DNA from: Bacillota bacterium
GTDB taxonomy: Bacteria > Bacillota > Sulfobacillia > JAJYWN01
Length of the DNA stretch: 60,381 bases
Direction of reading: 5' to 3'
Assembly (NCBI GenBank): GCA_021791495.1
Contig: JAJYWN010000018.1
Coordinates: 1-60,381 of the forward strand
In this document: positions 8,014 to 16,550 of the stretch, in pieces
How the letters are laid out: the number at the start of each line of letters is the position of its first letter
How positions within the stretch are numbered: position 1 is the first letter of the stretch
Made by a program: the position numbers and the translations under genes
The notes under the pieces: generated by a model
Database searches by the model: none
What the model saw: only the letters and a program-made list of their open reading frames with translations
Told to the model about the DNA's origin: nothing

Positions 8014-8966
8014 GGATTGCGAGGACGGAGGTCTCCCTAGGTTTGGAATTGCTCTTCTACTTCCTGATCTTTCTGTCGTTTGCGGGCCTGACTTACGCCC
8101 TCATGCCCGCCGCCGCCGACCCGGCCGTCATCCGTCGGGTACGGGAGATCCGCGTCCGGCGAAAGAACCCCTACGCGGTCGAGGAAGCGGAGATGGCCAG
8201 GCCTTTCTCCGAGCGGGTGGTACTCCCGGCCTTCCGGAATCTGGTCAAGTCTCTCCTGGCCCTCACCCCGGAATCCTTCCGCCGCCGTCTGGCGGAGCGC
8301 CTGTCCCGGGCGGGCGCCCCCGTCGCGCTGGGCACTTTTTGGGCGGCCAAGCTGATCTTGGGCCTATTGGCCTTCGTCATTTTCGGAATGCTCCTCCCGT
8401 CCGCCACGACCGTCGACCGGTCGAAGACCTTGCTGCTTCTGCTGTCGCCGGTGGCAGCCATCCTGGGGTATGGGCTGCCGGAATTCTGGTTATCCTCGCT
8501 GGTCTCCGCGCGACGGCAGGCCATCGAACGGGCCCTTCCCGATGTCATGGACCTGCTCTGCATTTCGGTGGAAGCCGGGCTGGGGTTCGACGGGGCCATG
8601 CAGAAAGTGGGGGAGAAATTCCGCGACCCCATCTCCGCGGAGTTTGGACAGTACCTGCGCGAGATTCGGCTGGGCAAACCGCGGGGCGAGGCGTTGCGCG
8701 ATTTGGCGAGGCGGACGGCGGTGCCCGATTTCCAGGCCGTGGCGGCGTCCATCATCCAGGCCGACGAACTGGGCGTCAGCCTGGGGCGCGTGCTCCGAGT
8801 GCAGTCGACGCAGATGCGCCAGCGGCGCCGCCAACGGGCGGAGGAGCAGGCCATGAAAACGCCTATCAAGATGCTGTTTCCCTTGGTCTTGTTCATCTTC
8901 CCCACCGTTTTCATGATCCTTCTGGGACCCGTGGCGGTCCACTACATCCTGATCTTCCGCCAATAG
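8010..8966 (+). CDS. tadC: TadC inner-membrane platform protein
   Basis: The second GspF-type platform protein, 318 residues from GTG 8010, overlapping the tadB stop by 4 nt. Signatures are RRQAIERALPDVMDLLCISVEAGLGFDGAM, FGQYLREIRLGKPRGEALRDLARRT and QADELGVSLGRVLRVQSTQMRQRRRQRAEEQA, which closely match TadC. Four membrane segments can be drawn. TTG 8043, which has an ACGGAGGT 11 nt upstream, is a credible alternative start that removes 11 residues. It is the last recognisable tad gene. Confidence 0.92.
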   Translation: MRIARTEVSLGLELLFYFLIFLSFAGLTYALMPAAADPAVIRRVREIRVRRKNPYAVEEAEMARPFSERVVLPAFRNLVKSLLALTPESFRRRLAERLSRAGAPVALGTFWAAKLILGLLAFVIFGMLLPSATTVDRSKTLLLLLSPVAAILGYGLPEFWLSSLVSARRQAIERALPDVMDLLCISVEAGLGFDGAMQKVGEKFRDPISAEFGQYLREIRLGKPRGEALRDLARRTAVPDFQAVAASIIQADELGVSLGRVLRVQSTQMRQRRRQRAEEQAMKTPIKMLFPLVLFIFPTVFMILLGPVAVHYILIFRQ

Positions 8967-9000
8967 GGGCGGGGTACAGATAAGGGAAGGGGCGAGCGCG

Positions 9001-9411
9001 GTGTCGGTTTCGCTGGGAGCTGGGGGCACGAGGTCCAAGGAAGCGTGGCTGCAGAACGTCACCAGGAAGGCCCCCCTGGCCAGCCGCATGCGGGTGGCCA
9101 GGACATTCGTGGGGCGGTTGGTCGGCCTCCTGGACCAACCGGAGATCCTTCCGGGGCAAGGTCTGTTGATTGAGTCGTGTCGCTCGATCCACACTCATTT
9201 CATGCGGTTCCCCATCGACGTGCTGTACCTTGACGAAAAGGGGCGGATCCTGACCGCCCTGGAGCGCATGAAACCCTTCCGGACCGGGCCTTTCGTTAAG
9301 CGGGCCGCGGCTGTCGTGGAACTCCCCGCCGGCACCATCGCCTCCACCGGGACCCAGGTGGGCGACCTGCTGGAGGTCACCCTGTTCGGGGGGGAGGGGG
9401 TCGAAGGGTAG
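9001..9411 (+). CDS. DUF192 family protein
   Basis: A 136-residue DUF192-domain protein. It shows the family pattern: RMRVARTFVGRLVGLL near the start, ILPGQGLLIESCRSIHTHFMRFPIDVLYLDEKGRIL in the middle and VELPAGTIASTGTQVGDLLEV at the end. Members are small beta-rich proteins of unknown function, often exported or archaeal/bacterial. It starts at GTG 9001 with AAGGGAAGGGG upstream and follows tadC by 34 nt. DUF192 genes are often found at the ends of tad loci, so a link to the pilus is possible but unproven. Confidence 0.85.
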   Translation: MSVSLGAGGTRSKEAWLQNVTRKAPLASRMRVARTFVGRLVGLLDQPEILPGQGLLIESCRSIHTHFMRFPIDVLYLDEKGRILTALERMKPFRTGPFVKRAAAVVELPAGTIASTGTQVGDLLEVTLFGGEGVEG

Positions 9412-9501
9412 CGGAATTTCCTGGAATGGGAAGGATTTTCCTTGGGTGCCATGAATTTGGAGGGACGACCCGCACACAACGAAGATTCCTTTTGAGCGGA
9501 G

Positions 9502-11874
9502 TTGTCGGCCAAGGTGTTGCTGCCCTCCCTTCATGCCAATCTCCTCAAACGCCTGAACCGTTTGCCGGTGGCAGGCGTGCGGAACAAGCTCCTCGGTTTG
9601 ATCGTGGCCGTTCTGCTGCCCCTGATGGCTATGGAAGGGGCCGGGTTGTTCAGAGGGTACGAGGTCGGCGTCAGTGAAGAGATCCAGCGCCGGCGGGAGT
9701 TTTCCTGGCAGGTCGCCGCGGCGCTGGCCAACTACTTCGAGGAACTGTGGGCCGTCGAAGCCACTTTGGGACACGCTGTCGCCGGAGAAAGCCTCTCGAG
9801 TATTGGCACTGAACGTGTGGCGGGCCTCCTCCGCACCGCCAGGGCGGCGGTCCCCAGCGCCCGCAACATCTTGTGGCTCGATTCCCGCGGCGTCGTCGTA
9901 GCCTCCACCGAGGCCGCGAGCCTCGGACGCGATATGTCCGGCAGTCCCTACGTGAAGCAGCTTCTCTCTGGCTCGGTGAAGGTGGTCTCCGACCTCATCT
10001 CCAGCTTCACCGACGAGCGGGCCATGTTCCACGTCGGGCTGGCCATCCGACACGAAGGCGCGCCGGGGGGCGCCGTCTTGGTCGAACCCGATCTGGTCAA
10101 GATGGCCACGGTCCTGCCCTTGCACTGGGGCGGGGTAGGGTCGTCCGGGCTGGTGGACCGGAACGGGCGCGTCGTGGTCCAGACGGGTGACTCCGGCGTA
10201 CTCTTCAGGGACCGCGCCATCCTCTATGAAGGGCCGGTCGGCCAGGCCCTCAGCGGCGTTCCGTCCGCCTCCAAGGGTTTTCGGGGGCCTCCGGACTACC
10301 AGTCTACCCGCATCGGAGCGGCCGTACCTATTGAAGGCCTTGGATGGGTGGCCTACTCCCACGTACTGGCAAGTTCCATCTGGCGGACCACCTGGGTCGA
10401 CACCTGGGCCGATCTGCACTGGTTCCTGCCCATCGCTCTTCTGGCGGTCCTGGGGACCTTCTTTGCCGGCGGCAAGCTGGCCCGGCCCCTGGTCGCCCTA
10501 CGTCTGGCCGCTGAAGAGGTCTCCCGCGGCAACCTGCTGGCCCGAGTGGGCCTGGCCGGCCATGACGAGCTGGCCGCGGCGGCCCAGGCCTTCGACCGGA
10601 TGGCCGAGCGCATCCAGGCGGCCGAGAGTGGTCTGCAACAGGCCAGGGGCGAGTTGGAGCGGAGGGTGGAAGAGCGCACGGCTGAATTGGCGGCCGCTTA
10701 CGCCGAACTGCAGGACCAAGCACAAAGACGGCTCCGCGCGGAAGACGCCCTGCGCGAGAGTGAACGACGGTTGCGCTCGGTCTTCGACCGGGCCGTCGGA
10801 TTCCTTGGACTTATGAGTCCGAATGGGCGCGTCCTGGAGGTCAACCAAACGGCCCTGGACCTTCTGGGCATGACCCGTGAACAGGCATTGGGCCGGTCCC
10901 TGTGGGAGATCCACCCGGGCATGGCAGGCGCCAGAGATGAGATACGACGGGCGGTGGCCGCCGCCGCGGGCGGCGCACTGGTGCGCCGGGAGATTGGCCT
11001 ATACTCCGGCCGGATCAAACCCGCGACCATAGACATCTCTCTGAAAGCGGTGCCAGGTGAAGGCGGGGAGACAGTCTTCATCCTCGTCGCGACGCACGAC
11101 ATCAGTGCCATCAAGGAGGCCGAAGAAGCCGTCCGCCAACGCGACATCACGGAAGAACGCGACCGGGCGCGCGAGCACCTGTTGCACATAGCGGCGCATG
11201 AACTCCGGAACCCTATGGCAGCGGTCAAGGGGATCCTCCAACTGCTCCAACGCCGGCTCGCTTCCGGGCAGAAGCCCGAGGGTCTCACCGAAATGATGTC
11301 CATCATGGAACATGAGGTGGACCGGCTGTCCTCTATTCTGAACGAGCTTCTGGACGCCTTCCGGGTGCAGGAAGGCCGGCTTCCCTTGAATTTTGAGCCG
11401 GTGGACCTGGCCCAGGTGCTGGCGGCGGCCCTTGAGCCCTTCCGGGTGGGGGCCGAGCGGCACCGTTTCACAGTGGCGGCTCCCACACGGATGGATGGGG
11501 CTCAAGGGTCGGTCCCGGTGCGCGGAGACTACCGGCGTCTGGAGGAAGTCGTCCGGAATCTTCTCAGCAATGCCGTGAAGTATTCTCCGGACGGGGGCGA
11601 CATCCGGATCACGCTTGGGGCGGAGGGTGGATGGGCTTCTCTGGCGGTGACCGACGACGGCGTCGGAATTCCCGGAGACCAGCTGGACCGGGTATTCGAG
11701 CCCTTCTTCCGGGCCAGTAACCTGGCCGGAAGGGACCCCGGCGGGTTGGGCCTGGGGTTGTATATCTGCCGCGACATCGTCCAGCGTCACGGCGGCCGCA
11801 TCTGGGCCGAAAGCCACGAGGGCGGCGGCGGTACGACTTTTCACGTCGAGTTACCCCTGCTAGCAGATGTATAG
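9502..11874 (+). CDS. Membrane sensor histidine kinase (Cache-HAMP-PAS)
   Basis: A 790-residue orphan sensor kinase. Domains in order: a membrane helix (about 28-50), an extracytoplasmic Cache-like sensor (about 55-300), a second membrane helix (WFLPIALLAVLGTFFAGG, about 308-327), HAMP, a short coiled coil, PAS (about 425-545), HisKA with the H box AAHELRNPMAAVKG, and HATPase_c with N box NLLSNAVKYSPDGG, G1 DDGVGIPGDQ and G2 GGLGLGLYICRDIV. Catalytic residues appear complete. No response regulator lies nearby. The start is uncertain: TTG 9502 and GTG 9514 are possible and neither has a strong ribosome site. It abuts the next gene directly, and the ligand is unknown. Confidence 0.92.
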   Translation: MSAKVLLPSLHANLLKRLNRLPVAGVRNKLLGLIVAVLLPLMAMEGAGLFRGYEVGVSEEIQRRREFSWQVAAALANYFEELWAVEATLGHAVAGESLSSIGTERVAGLLRTARAAVPSARNILWLDSRGVVVASTEAASLGRDMSGSPYVKQLLSGSVKVVSDLISSFTDERAMFHVGLAIRHEGAPGGAVLVEPDLVKMATVLPLHWGGVGSSGLVDRNGRVVVQTGDSGVLFRDRAILYEGPVGQALSGVPSASKGFRGPPDYQSTRIGAAVPIEGLGWVAYSHVLASSIWRTTWVDTWADLHWFLPIALLAVLGTFFAGGKLARPLVALRLAAEEVSRGNLLARVGLAGHDELAAAAQAFDRMAERIQAAESGLQQARGELERRVEERTAELAAAYAELQDQAQRRLRAEDALRESERRLRSVFDRAVGFLGLMSPNGRVLEVNQTALDLLGMTREQALGRSLWEIHPGMAGARDEIRRAVAAAAGGALVRREIGLYSGRIKPATIDISLKAVPGEGGETVFILVATHDISAIKEAEEAVRQRDITEERDRAREHLLHIAAHELRNPMAAVKGILQLLQRRLASGQKPEGLTEMMSIMEHEVDRLSSILNELLDAFRVQEGRLPLNFEPVDLAQVLAAALEPFRVGAERHRFTVAAPTRMDGAQGSVPVRGDYRRLEEVVRNLLSNAVKYSPDGGDIRITLGAEGGWASLAVTDDGVGIPGDQLDRVFEPFFRASNLAGRDPGGLGLGLYICRDIVQRHGGRIWAESHEGGGGTTFHVELPLLADV

Positions 11875-14106
11875 ATGTATAATGGGAACATGGTTTCTCA
11901 GGAACGGCCACCTTCGCGCCCAACGGCGTCGAACCGCACATACCGCTCGGCCTGCCCGCTAAACTGCTGGGATACGTGCACCTGGCTGGTGGAGGTCGAG
12001 GACGGGAAGGTTCGGCGTGTCCGTGGCGATCCCGCTCACCCGGTAACGGCCGGTGAACTATGCCCGAAAGCCGCTTACCAAGTGGCTCGGGCCAATGCCG
12101 GCGACCGCATCCTGCAACCTCTCAGGCGTAAGGACTATCAAGCCCAATACCCTGGCCAGGCCGACCACATTGTCCCCGCGGGTAGCGTCGACCGGGCCAC
12201 TTGGCCAGGCGGTCCGTTGAACCCGGGCAACGGCTCCTGGCGGGAGGGGTGGGAGCCGGTCAGTTGGGAAGAAGCTCTCGGTGAAATCGCCCGGCGCCTT
12301 CTGGACATCCGGAGCCGTTACGGCAGCCTGGCGGTCCTGCATACCTGGGATTTCGGGTACATGGGGATTCTCAAAGGCCTGGCGCAGCGGGTCTTCAACT
12401 CCTTCGGCGGCGTGACCGTTCCGACTGGCAGCCTGTGCTGGGCGGCCGGACTGGCTGCCCAGAGGTACGACTTCGGGGCGAACCGCGCCCACGATCCCTC
12501 CGACCTAGCCAACGCGCGGCTCATCATCCTCTGGGGGCGCAACCCCGCCTGGACCAGCATCCATCTGATGAGGGACCTACGCCAGGCCCGCCGTCGGGGC
12601 GCGTATATCGTTACCATCGATCCGGTTCGGACGGCCACAGCTGAGGAGGCCGATGAGCATTTCGCGCCGCGGCCGGGGAGCGACGGAGCCCTAGCCTTGG
12701 GGATAGCGCGGGTCATCTTGGAGCAAGGGCTCGCGGACCTGGGCTACGTGAGGAAAAACACCATTGGTTTCGACGCGTTTGCCGAGTATGTCCAGGACTT
12801 CACTCCCGCACGGGTGTCCCAGTTGACCGGGCTGTCCCGACTGGACGTGGAGTATTTGGCGAACCTATACGCCAGCCAGAAACCGGCGTGTCTCCTGTTG
12901 GGATACGGGCTCCAGCGCCACGTCAATGGCGGGCAGACCGTTCGAGCCATCGATGCTCTGGCGGCCCTCACCGGTAATCTGGGGGTGCCTGGCGGCGGCG
13001 CCAACTACGCCAATGTGGCGGGGGGTAGCCTTTTTGACGACTTGGAGCTGCCGCCGGGACTGGAGAGGGCGCCGGCGCGGCGGGCCTTCCCGCGGGTGCG
13101 GCTGGCTCAGGAGATCCTTAGTGCGTCCGACCCGCCGGTGAAGGCCATTTTCGCTACCAGGTCCAACCCCGTCGCTCAACTGCCGGACACGTCCCGGACG
13201 CTGAGGGCTTTCTCCGTCGTGGACTTGGTGGTCACGGTGGACCTGACCCTGACGGACACCGCCCGCGTTTCGGACTTCATTTTGCCTTGCGCCTCGACCT
13301 TTGAAGAAGAGGACATCTACTGGTGCTCCTGGCACAATTACATCACCTACGGGGAGCGGGCCGTGGCGCCTCCCGGCGAAGCCAGGAGCGAAGCCGACGT
13401 CTTCCTCGACCTGGGCCGTCGCCTGGGTTTGGACGGGATGGAGGGGACGGCGACAGAATGGCTGGCGAGGGCGGCGCGTCCGTTACGCGAACGGCACGGC
13501 GTGGAGCTGGGGGAGCTGAAAGGACGCTCCTTCAAGAACCCGGAGGCCGTCGATGTTCCCTGGGCCGGCGGCCGCTTCGCCACCCCCAGTGGGAAGTACG
13601 AGTTCTACTCGGAGAAGGCGGCCCGGGACGGGCTGCCGCCGCTCCCCGTTTACCAAGACGAGTTCGACGCCGGCCTCAAGGGCGATGAAGATCGCCGTCG
13701 CGGCGCGGAAGCGGCGGGGCAGGCGAAGCTCGTCGGCCGCCTGCGGCTGCTCACACCGCAGCACCGCCTCTCCTTGCACAGCCAGTTCCACGAGAAAGTC
13801 ACGCGTGGGCGCGGGTTGACCATCTACTTGCCGGGGGGCTATGCCCGGGCTCACGGCGTGGCCGAGGGAGAACGCGTGCGGGTTTTGTCCGATAACGGAA
13901 CGGTGGAAGCCACCGTTTCCCTTGACGTCACTCTCCAGCCGGACACGGCCGTCATCTACTCTGGCGGTTCGGTCTGGCGGGGTGAAGGGGTGAACTTCCT
14001 CACCCCGGACACCATGACCGACATGGGCCTGGGCGCCGCCTACTACAGTTGCCTGGTGCGCGTGGAGAGGCTCGGGGAGGGGACCGAGACAGGTCGCCGA
14101 CGTTGA
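11875..14106 (+). CDS. Molybdopterin-dependent oxidoreductase
   Basis: A 743-residue member of the DMSO reductase/formate dehydrogenase superfamily (COG0243). The N-terminus has a 4Fe-4S binding pattern, C-x3-C-x3-C with a fourth Cys about 27 residues later in GELCPKA. The body has WEEALGEIARRL, a GSLCWAAG segment in the metal-ligand region, ILWGRNPAWTSIHLMRDL, and a C-terminal dinucleotide-binding domain ending VNFLTPDTMTDMGLGAAYYSCLVRVE. No Tat signal is visible, so it is probably cytoplasmic. The substrate cannot be named, and no partner ferredoxin or membrane subunit is adjacent. It begins right after the kinase stop; ATG 11890 is an alternative start. Confidence 0.9.
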   Translation: MYNGNMVSQERPPSRPTASNRTYRSACPLNCWDTCTWLVEVEDGKVRRVRGDPAHPVTAGELCPKAAYQVARANAGDRILQPLRRKDYQAQYPGQADHIVPAGSVDRATWPGGPLNPGNGSWREGWEPVSWEEALGEIARRLLDIRSRYGSLAVLHTWDFGYMGILKGLAQRVFNSFGGVTVPTGSLCWAAGLAAQRYDFGANRAHDPSDLANARLIILWGRNPAWTSIHLMRDLRQARRRGAYIVTIDPVRTATAEEADEHFAPRPGSDGALALGIARVILEQGLADLGYVRKNTIGFDAFAEYVQDFTPARVSQLTGLSRLDVEYLANLYASQKPACLLLGYGLQRHVNGGQTVRAIDALAALTGNLGVPGGGANYANVAGGSLFDDLELPPGLERAPARRAFPRVRLAQEILSASDPPVKAIFATRSNPVAQLPDTSRTLRAFSVVDLVVTVDLTLTDTARVSDFILPCASTFEEEDIYWCSWHNYITYGERAVAPPGEARSEADVFLDLGRRLGLDGMEGTATEWLARAARPLRERHGVELGELKGRSFKNPEAVDVPWAGGRFATPSGKYEFYSEKAARDGLPPLPVYQDEFDAGLKGDEDRRRGAEAAGQAKLVGRLRLLTPQHRLSLHSQFHEKVTRGRGLTIYLPGGYARAHGVAEGERVRVLSDNGTVEATVSLDVTLQPDTAVIYSGGSVWRGEGVNFLTPDTMTDMGLGAAYYSCLVRVERLGEGTETGRRR

Positions 14107-14200
14107 TATTGCCAATAGTAAAAATGAGCGAGCTTGCAGGGTATTGCCTTTTCGACTCAAAAACAACATTCGATTTCCTGAAGACGAAAGGACGGTAGAA

Positions 14201-15433
14201 ATGTCGAAGAGCTTCCTGACACACTTGGAGTGCCCGAAATGCGGAAAGACGTACGATCCGTCACAAGTACAGACCGTCTGCACCTGCGGTTCGCCGCTTT
14301 TGGCCCGCTACGACCTGAAGAAACTCGGCGCTTCGGTCACCAAGAAAGACTTGGCCGGCCGGCGCACCGATATGTGGCGCTACCGTGAGTTCCTTCCTGT
14401 CGCCAGCGAAGAGAACATCGTCAGCCTTGGTGAAGGCATGACCCCCATCCTGAAGACCGAGGGTCTGGGCGCCGCGCTCGGCCTGGACAATCTATACATC
14501 AAAGATGAGGGACTGAACCCCACCGGCACCTTCAAGGCGCGCGGTGCTTCGGCCGGCGTCTCCATGGCCAAGCAGCTGGGCGTCAAGGAGGTCTCGATGC
14601 CCACCGCCGGCAACGCGGGCGGCGCCTGGTCCTCCTACGGCGCCAAGGCCGGCCTGGAAACCTACATCGTCATGCCCGAGGACGCTCCGGACCTGGCGAA
14701 GAAAGAGTGCTACCTGGCGGGGGCCCACACCTACCTGGTGAAAGGACTCATCTCCGACGCGGGCAAGATCGTCGGCCGCGCCGCCAAGAGGTACGGTTTC
14801 TTCGATGCCTCCACCTTGAAAGAACCCTATCGTATCGAGGGCAAGAAGACCATGGGCCTGGAGATCGCCGAGCAGTTCGGCTGGGAAGTGCCGGACGTGG
14901 TCCTGTACCCAACCGGCGGCGGCGTCGGTCTCATTGGCATTTGGAAGGCTCTTGAGGAACTGGAGGCCATCGGCTGGATCGGTTCCAAACGGCCGCGCAT
15001 GGTCAGCGTGCAGGCCGAGGGGTGCAGCCCCATTGTGAAGGCGTTCAACGAAGGTAAGAAGGAATCGGTGTTCTTCGACGGAGCCCAAACTTTGGCGGGC
15101 GGGGTGCGCGTTCCCAAGGCCTTGGGCGACTTCCTGGTGCTGGACGGCGTCTATAAGAGCGGGGGCACGGCGGTGGCTGTGACGGACGCGGAGATTGTGG
15201 AGTGCCTCGGTATCACGGCCCGGACCGAGGGCATGTACATCTGCCCCGAGGGAGCCGCGGCCGTGGCCGCCACGCGCAAGCTCTATCGCGACGGCTGGAT
15301 CAAGAAGAACGAGAAGGTCGTCATCCTGAACACCGGCACCGGCCTGAAGTACCCCGACATCGTAGCCCCGCGGCTGCCGGTGCTGGAAGTCGGCGGCGAC
15401 ATCATCGTTCCGGAAATGGCGGCGGGGCAGTAG
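14201..15433 (+). CDS. thrC: Threonine synthase
   Basis: A pyridoxal-phosphate enzyme of 410 residues converting O-phosphohomoserine to threonine. It has an N-terminal zinc-ribbon-like CPKCGKTY...CTCGSPL, and the PLP lysine in NPTGTFKARGASAG. There is also a glycine-rich phosphate loop (PTGGGVGLIGIWKAL), and a C-terminal GTGLKYPD. This matches the shorter thermophile/Bacillota class of ThrC. I chose ATG 14201 (MSKSFLTHLECPKCG) because the in-frame extension upstream is AT-rich and unlike coding sequence. It stands alone, with no hom or thrB neighbour. The upstream 94 nt is locally AT-rich and may hold a promoter. Confidence 0.93.
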   Translation: MSKSFLTHLECPKCGKTYDPSQVQTVCTCGSPLLARYDLKKLGASVTKKDLAGRRTDMWRYREFLPVASEENIVSLGEGMTPILKTEGLGAALGLDNLYIKDEGLNPTGTFKARGASAGVSMAKQLGVKEVSMPTAGNAGGAWSSYGAKAGLETYIVMPEDAPDLAKKECYLAGAHTYLVKGLISDAGKIVGRAAKRYGFFDASTLKEPYRIEGKKTMGLEIAEQFGWEVPDVVLYPTGGGVGLIGIWKALEELEAIGWIGSKRPRMVSVQAEGCSPIVKAFNEGKKESVFFDGAQTLAGGVRVPKALGDFLVLDGVYKSGGTAVAVTDAEIVECLGITARTEGMYICPEGAAAVAATRKLYRDGWIKKNEKVVILNTGTGLKYPDIVAPRLPVLEVGGDIIVPEMAAGQ

Positions 15434-15458
15434 AGACACTCATCCAGTTCGCATACCA

Positions 15459-15490
15459 GGCAGGGGCGGTCGAGAGCGGCCGCCCCTGCC
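15459..15490 (+). terminator. Probable terminator after thrC
   Basis: GGCAGGGGCGG (about 15459-15469) pairs with CCGCCCCTGCC (15480-15490) in an 11-bp stem, 26 nt past the thrC stop. The following tract GCCGTTTGGGG is only weakly T-rich. Confidence 0.55.
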
Positions 15491-15972
15491 GCCGTTTGGG
15501 GAGAGGTCTTCGCCTCTAGCCCTGGGCGCGAGGAAGGAGACGGCACCACTTCCACCTTGCCCAACCCTGATTGTGCCATGGAGAACTATAATGTCGTTCC
15601 GGGACACGTTTGCACAAGGATGGGTGTGTCTGGAATACCCATTTGGTTCCAAGGAGGGTGCTGAGCCGTGGTGTGAACGGCGACGGAGACCACACCAACA
15701 TACTACCGGAAGTCGCTCGTTTCTCAGACAACCGTATTATCGCTGGTAGAGTACGGGGTTGTGATCTTCCACGTCAATTGACGTGGATGCGCACTGGCCT
15801 CCGGACGTCTTCCGTAGCCCCGCACTACGCTTGGTATCCCCGAAAAGCGCTTGGCCGACACCTCCATCCGGCGGTGGTCGGGTTACATGTGTATTCGTGA
15901 CACCATCGATCCCCTGAAAAACGGTCTGGAATCGACAGTTTAGTCCCAACCGGCACAATCCTCCGCAGTGTC
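15491..15972. other. Gene-poor gap between thrC and ydcZ-like gene
   Basis: Both flanking genes point into this 482-bp stretch, so it should only need terminators, yet it is long and less G+C-rich. It holds a TATAAT at 15587-15592 without a good -35, and an AAGGAGG-like sequence at 15651-15657. It also holds a hairpin GGTGTG/CACACC (15670-15675 with 15691-15696) and a 20-bp palindrome (15768-15787). An open frame through 15610-15900 has composition unlike the real genes here. It may hide a small RNA or a decayed gene. Confidence 0.4.
15768..15787. repeat. Perfect 20-bp palindrome
   Basis: TCCACGTCAATTGACGTGGA is its own reverse complement with no spacer. This looks like an operator for a dimeric regulator rather than a terminator, since no T-tract follows and there is no loop. 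Confidence 0.5.
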
Positions 15973-16416
15973 CTATTTCTTCAGGAGCAAGTAGGCCCCT
16001 ATGGACAGAAAGCCCAGCCCCACCGGTCGGAGCCAGGTCAGCGGAAGGTCGTCGAGCCCGAAAAGGCCGAAATGGTCGATGAGAAAGGCCGTGATGACCT
16101 GCCCCACGATAATGGCCGTGGTGGCCGGACCGGCGCCCACTTTCGGGATCGACCGCGCCACAGCGTAGATGATGAGGACGCCCAGCACGCCGCCCCAGAC
16201 GTTGGCCACGGGCGCCCGCGGAAGAGCCCCAAGCTTGCCGGCTTGGCCCGCGACGAACAGGCCCACCGTAGCCAGGACCAGGCCCGAAGCGTGCACAAAG
16301 AAGGCCATGCCCCAGAGGCCGGTGGAGGCGCTCAACCCGGCGTTCATAGCCCCCTGAAAGGCCATGGTCATCCCGGCCAGCGCCGCCACGATCAAGGCGA
16401 TTATCTCCGCAGTCAT
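15973..16416 (-). CDS. YdcZ/DUF606-family transporter
   Basis: A 147-residue integral membrane protein of the DMT superfamily, YdcZ (DUF606) type. About five hydrophobic segments are visible, with family features AALAGMTMAFQGAMNAGLS near the start, WGGVLGVLIIYAVARSIPKVGAGPATTAIIVGQVITAFLIDHFG, and a terminal GFLSIGAYLLLKK. The start ATG at 16416 has CTGGAGGA just upstream; the longer in-frame extension is not supported. Members exist as single 5-TM or fused 10-TM proteins; the substrate is unknown. It is divergent from the FixC-like gene across 134 nt. Confidence 0.85.
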   Translation of the reverse strand: MTAEIIALIVAALAGMTMAFQGAMNAGLSASTGLWGMAFFVHASGLVLATVGLFVAGQAGKLGALPRAPVANVWGGVLGVLIIYAVARSIPKVGAGPATTAIIVGQVITAFLIDHFGLFGLDDLPLTWLRPVGLGFLSIGAYLLLKK

Positions 16417-16550
16417 TGTTCCTCCAGCATGCGCGCTATTACGACCTTCAGTATTGTCTCCAAAGCCGCCCTTGCTTTTCACCGCGGCCCGGTTCCCGCC
16501 GCCGGTCGAAATCATCTGCTAACCGTTGGCCTGCGGGCCAAACTACTCTC

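Noticed and set aside
15738-15790. tRNA-like stretch (GCTGGTAGAGTAC followed by TTGTGAT, resembling a tRNA-His D arm and anticodon loop)
   Set aside because: No matching acceptor stem, no GTTCGA T-loop and a poor anticodon stem; most likely coincidence.
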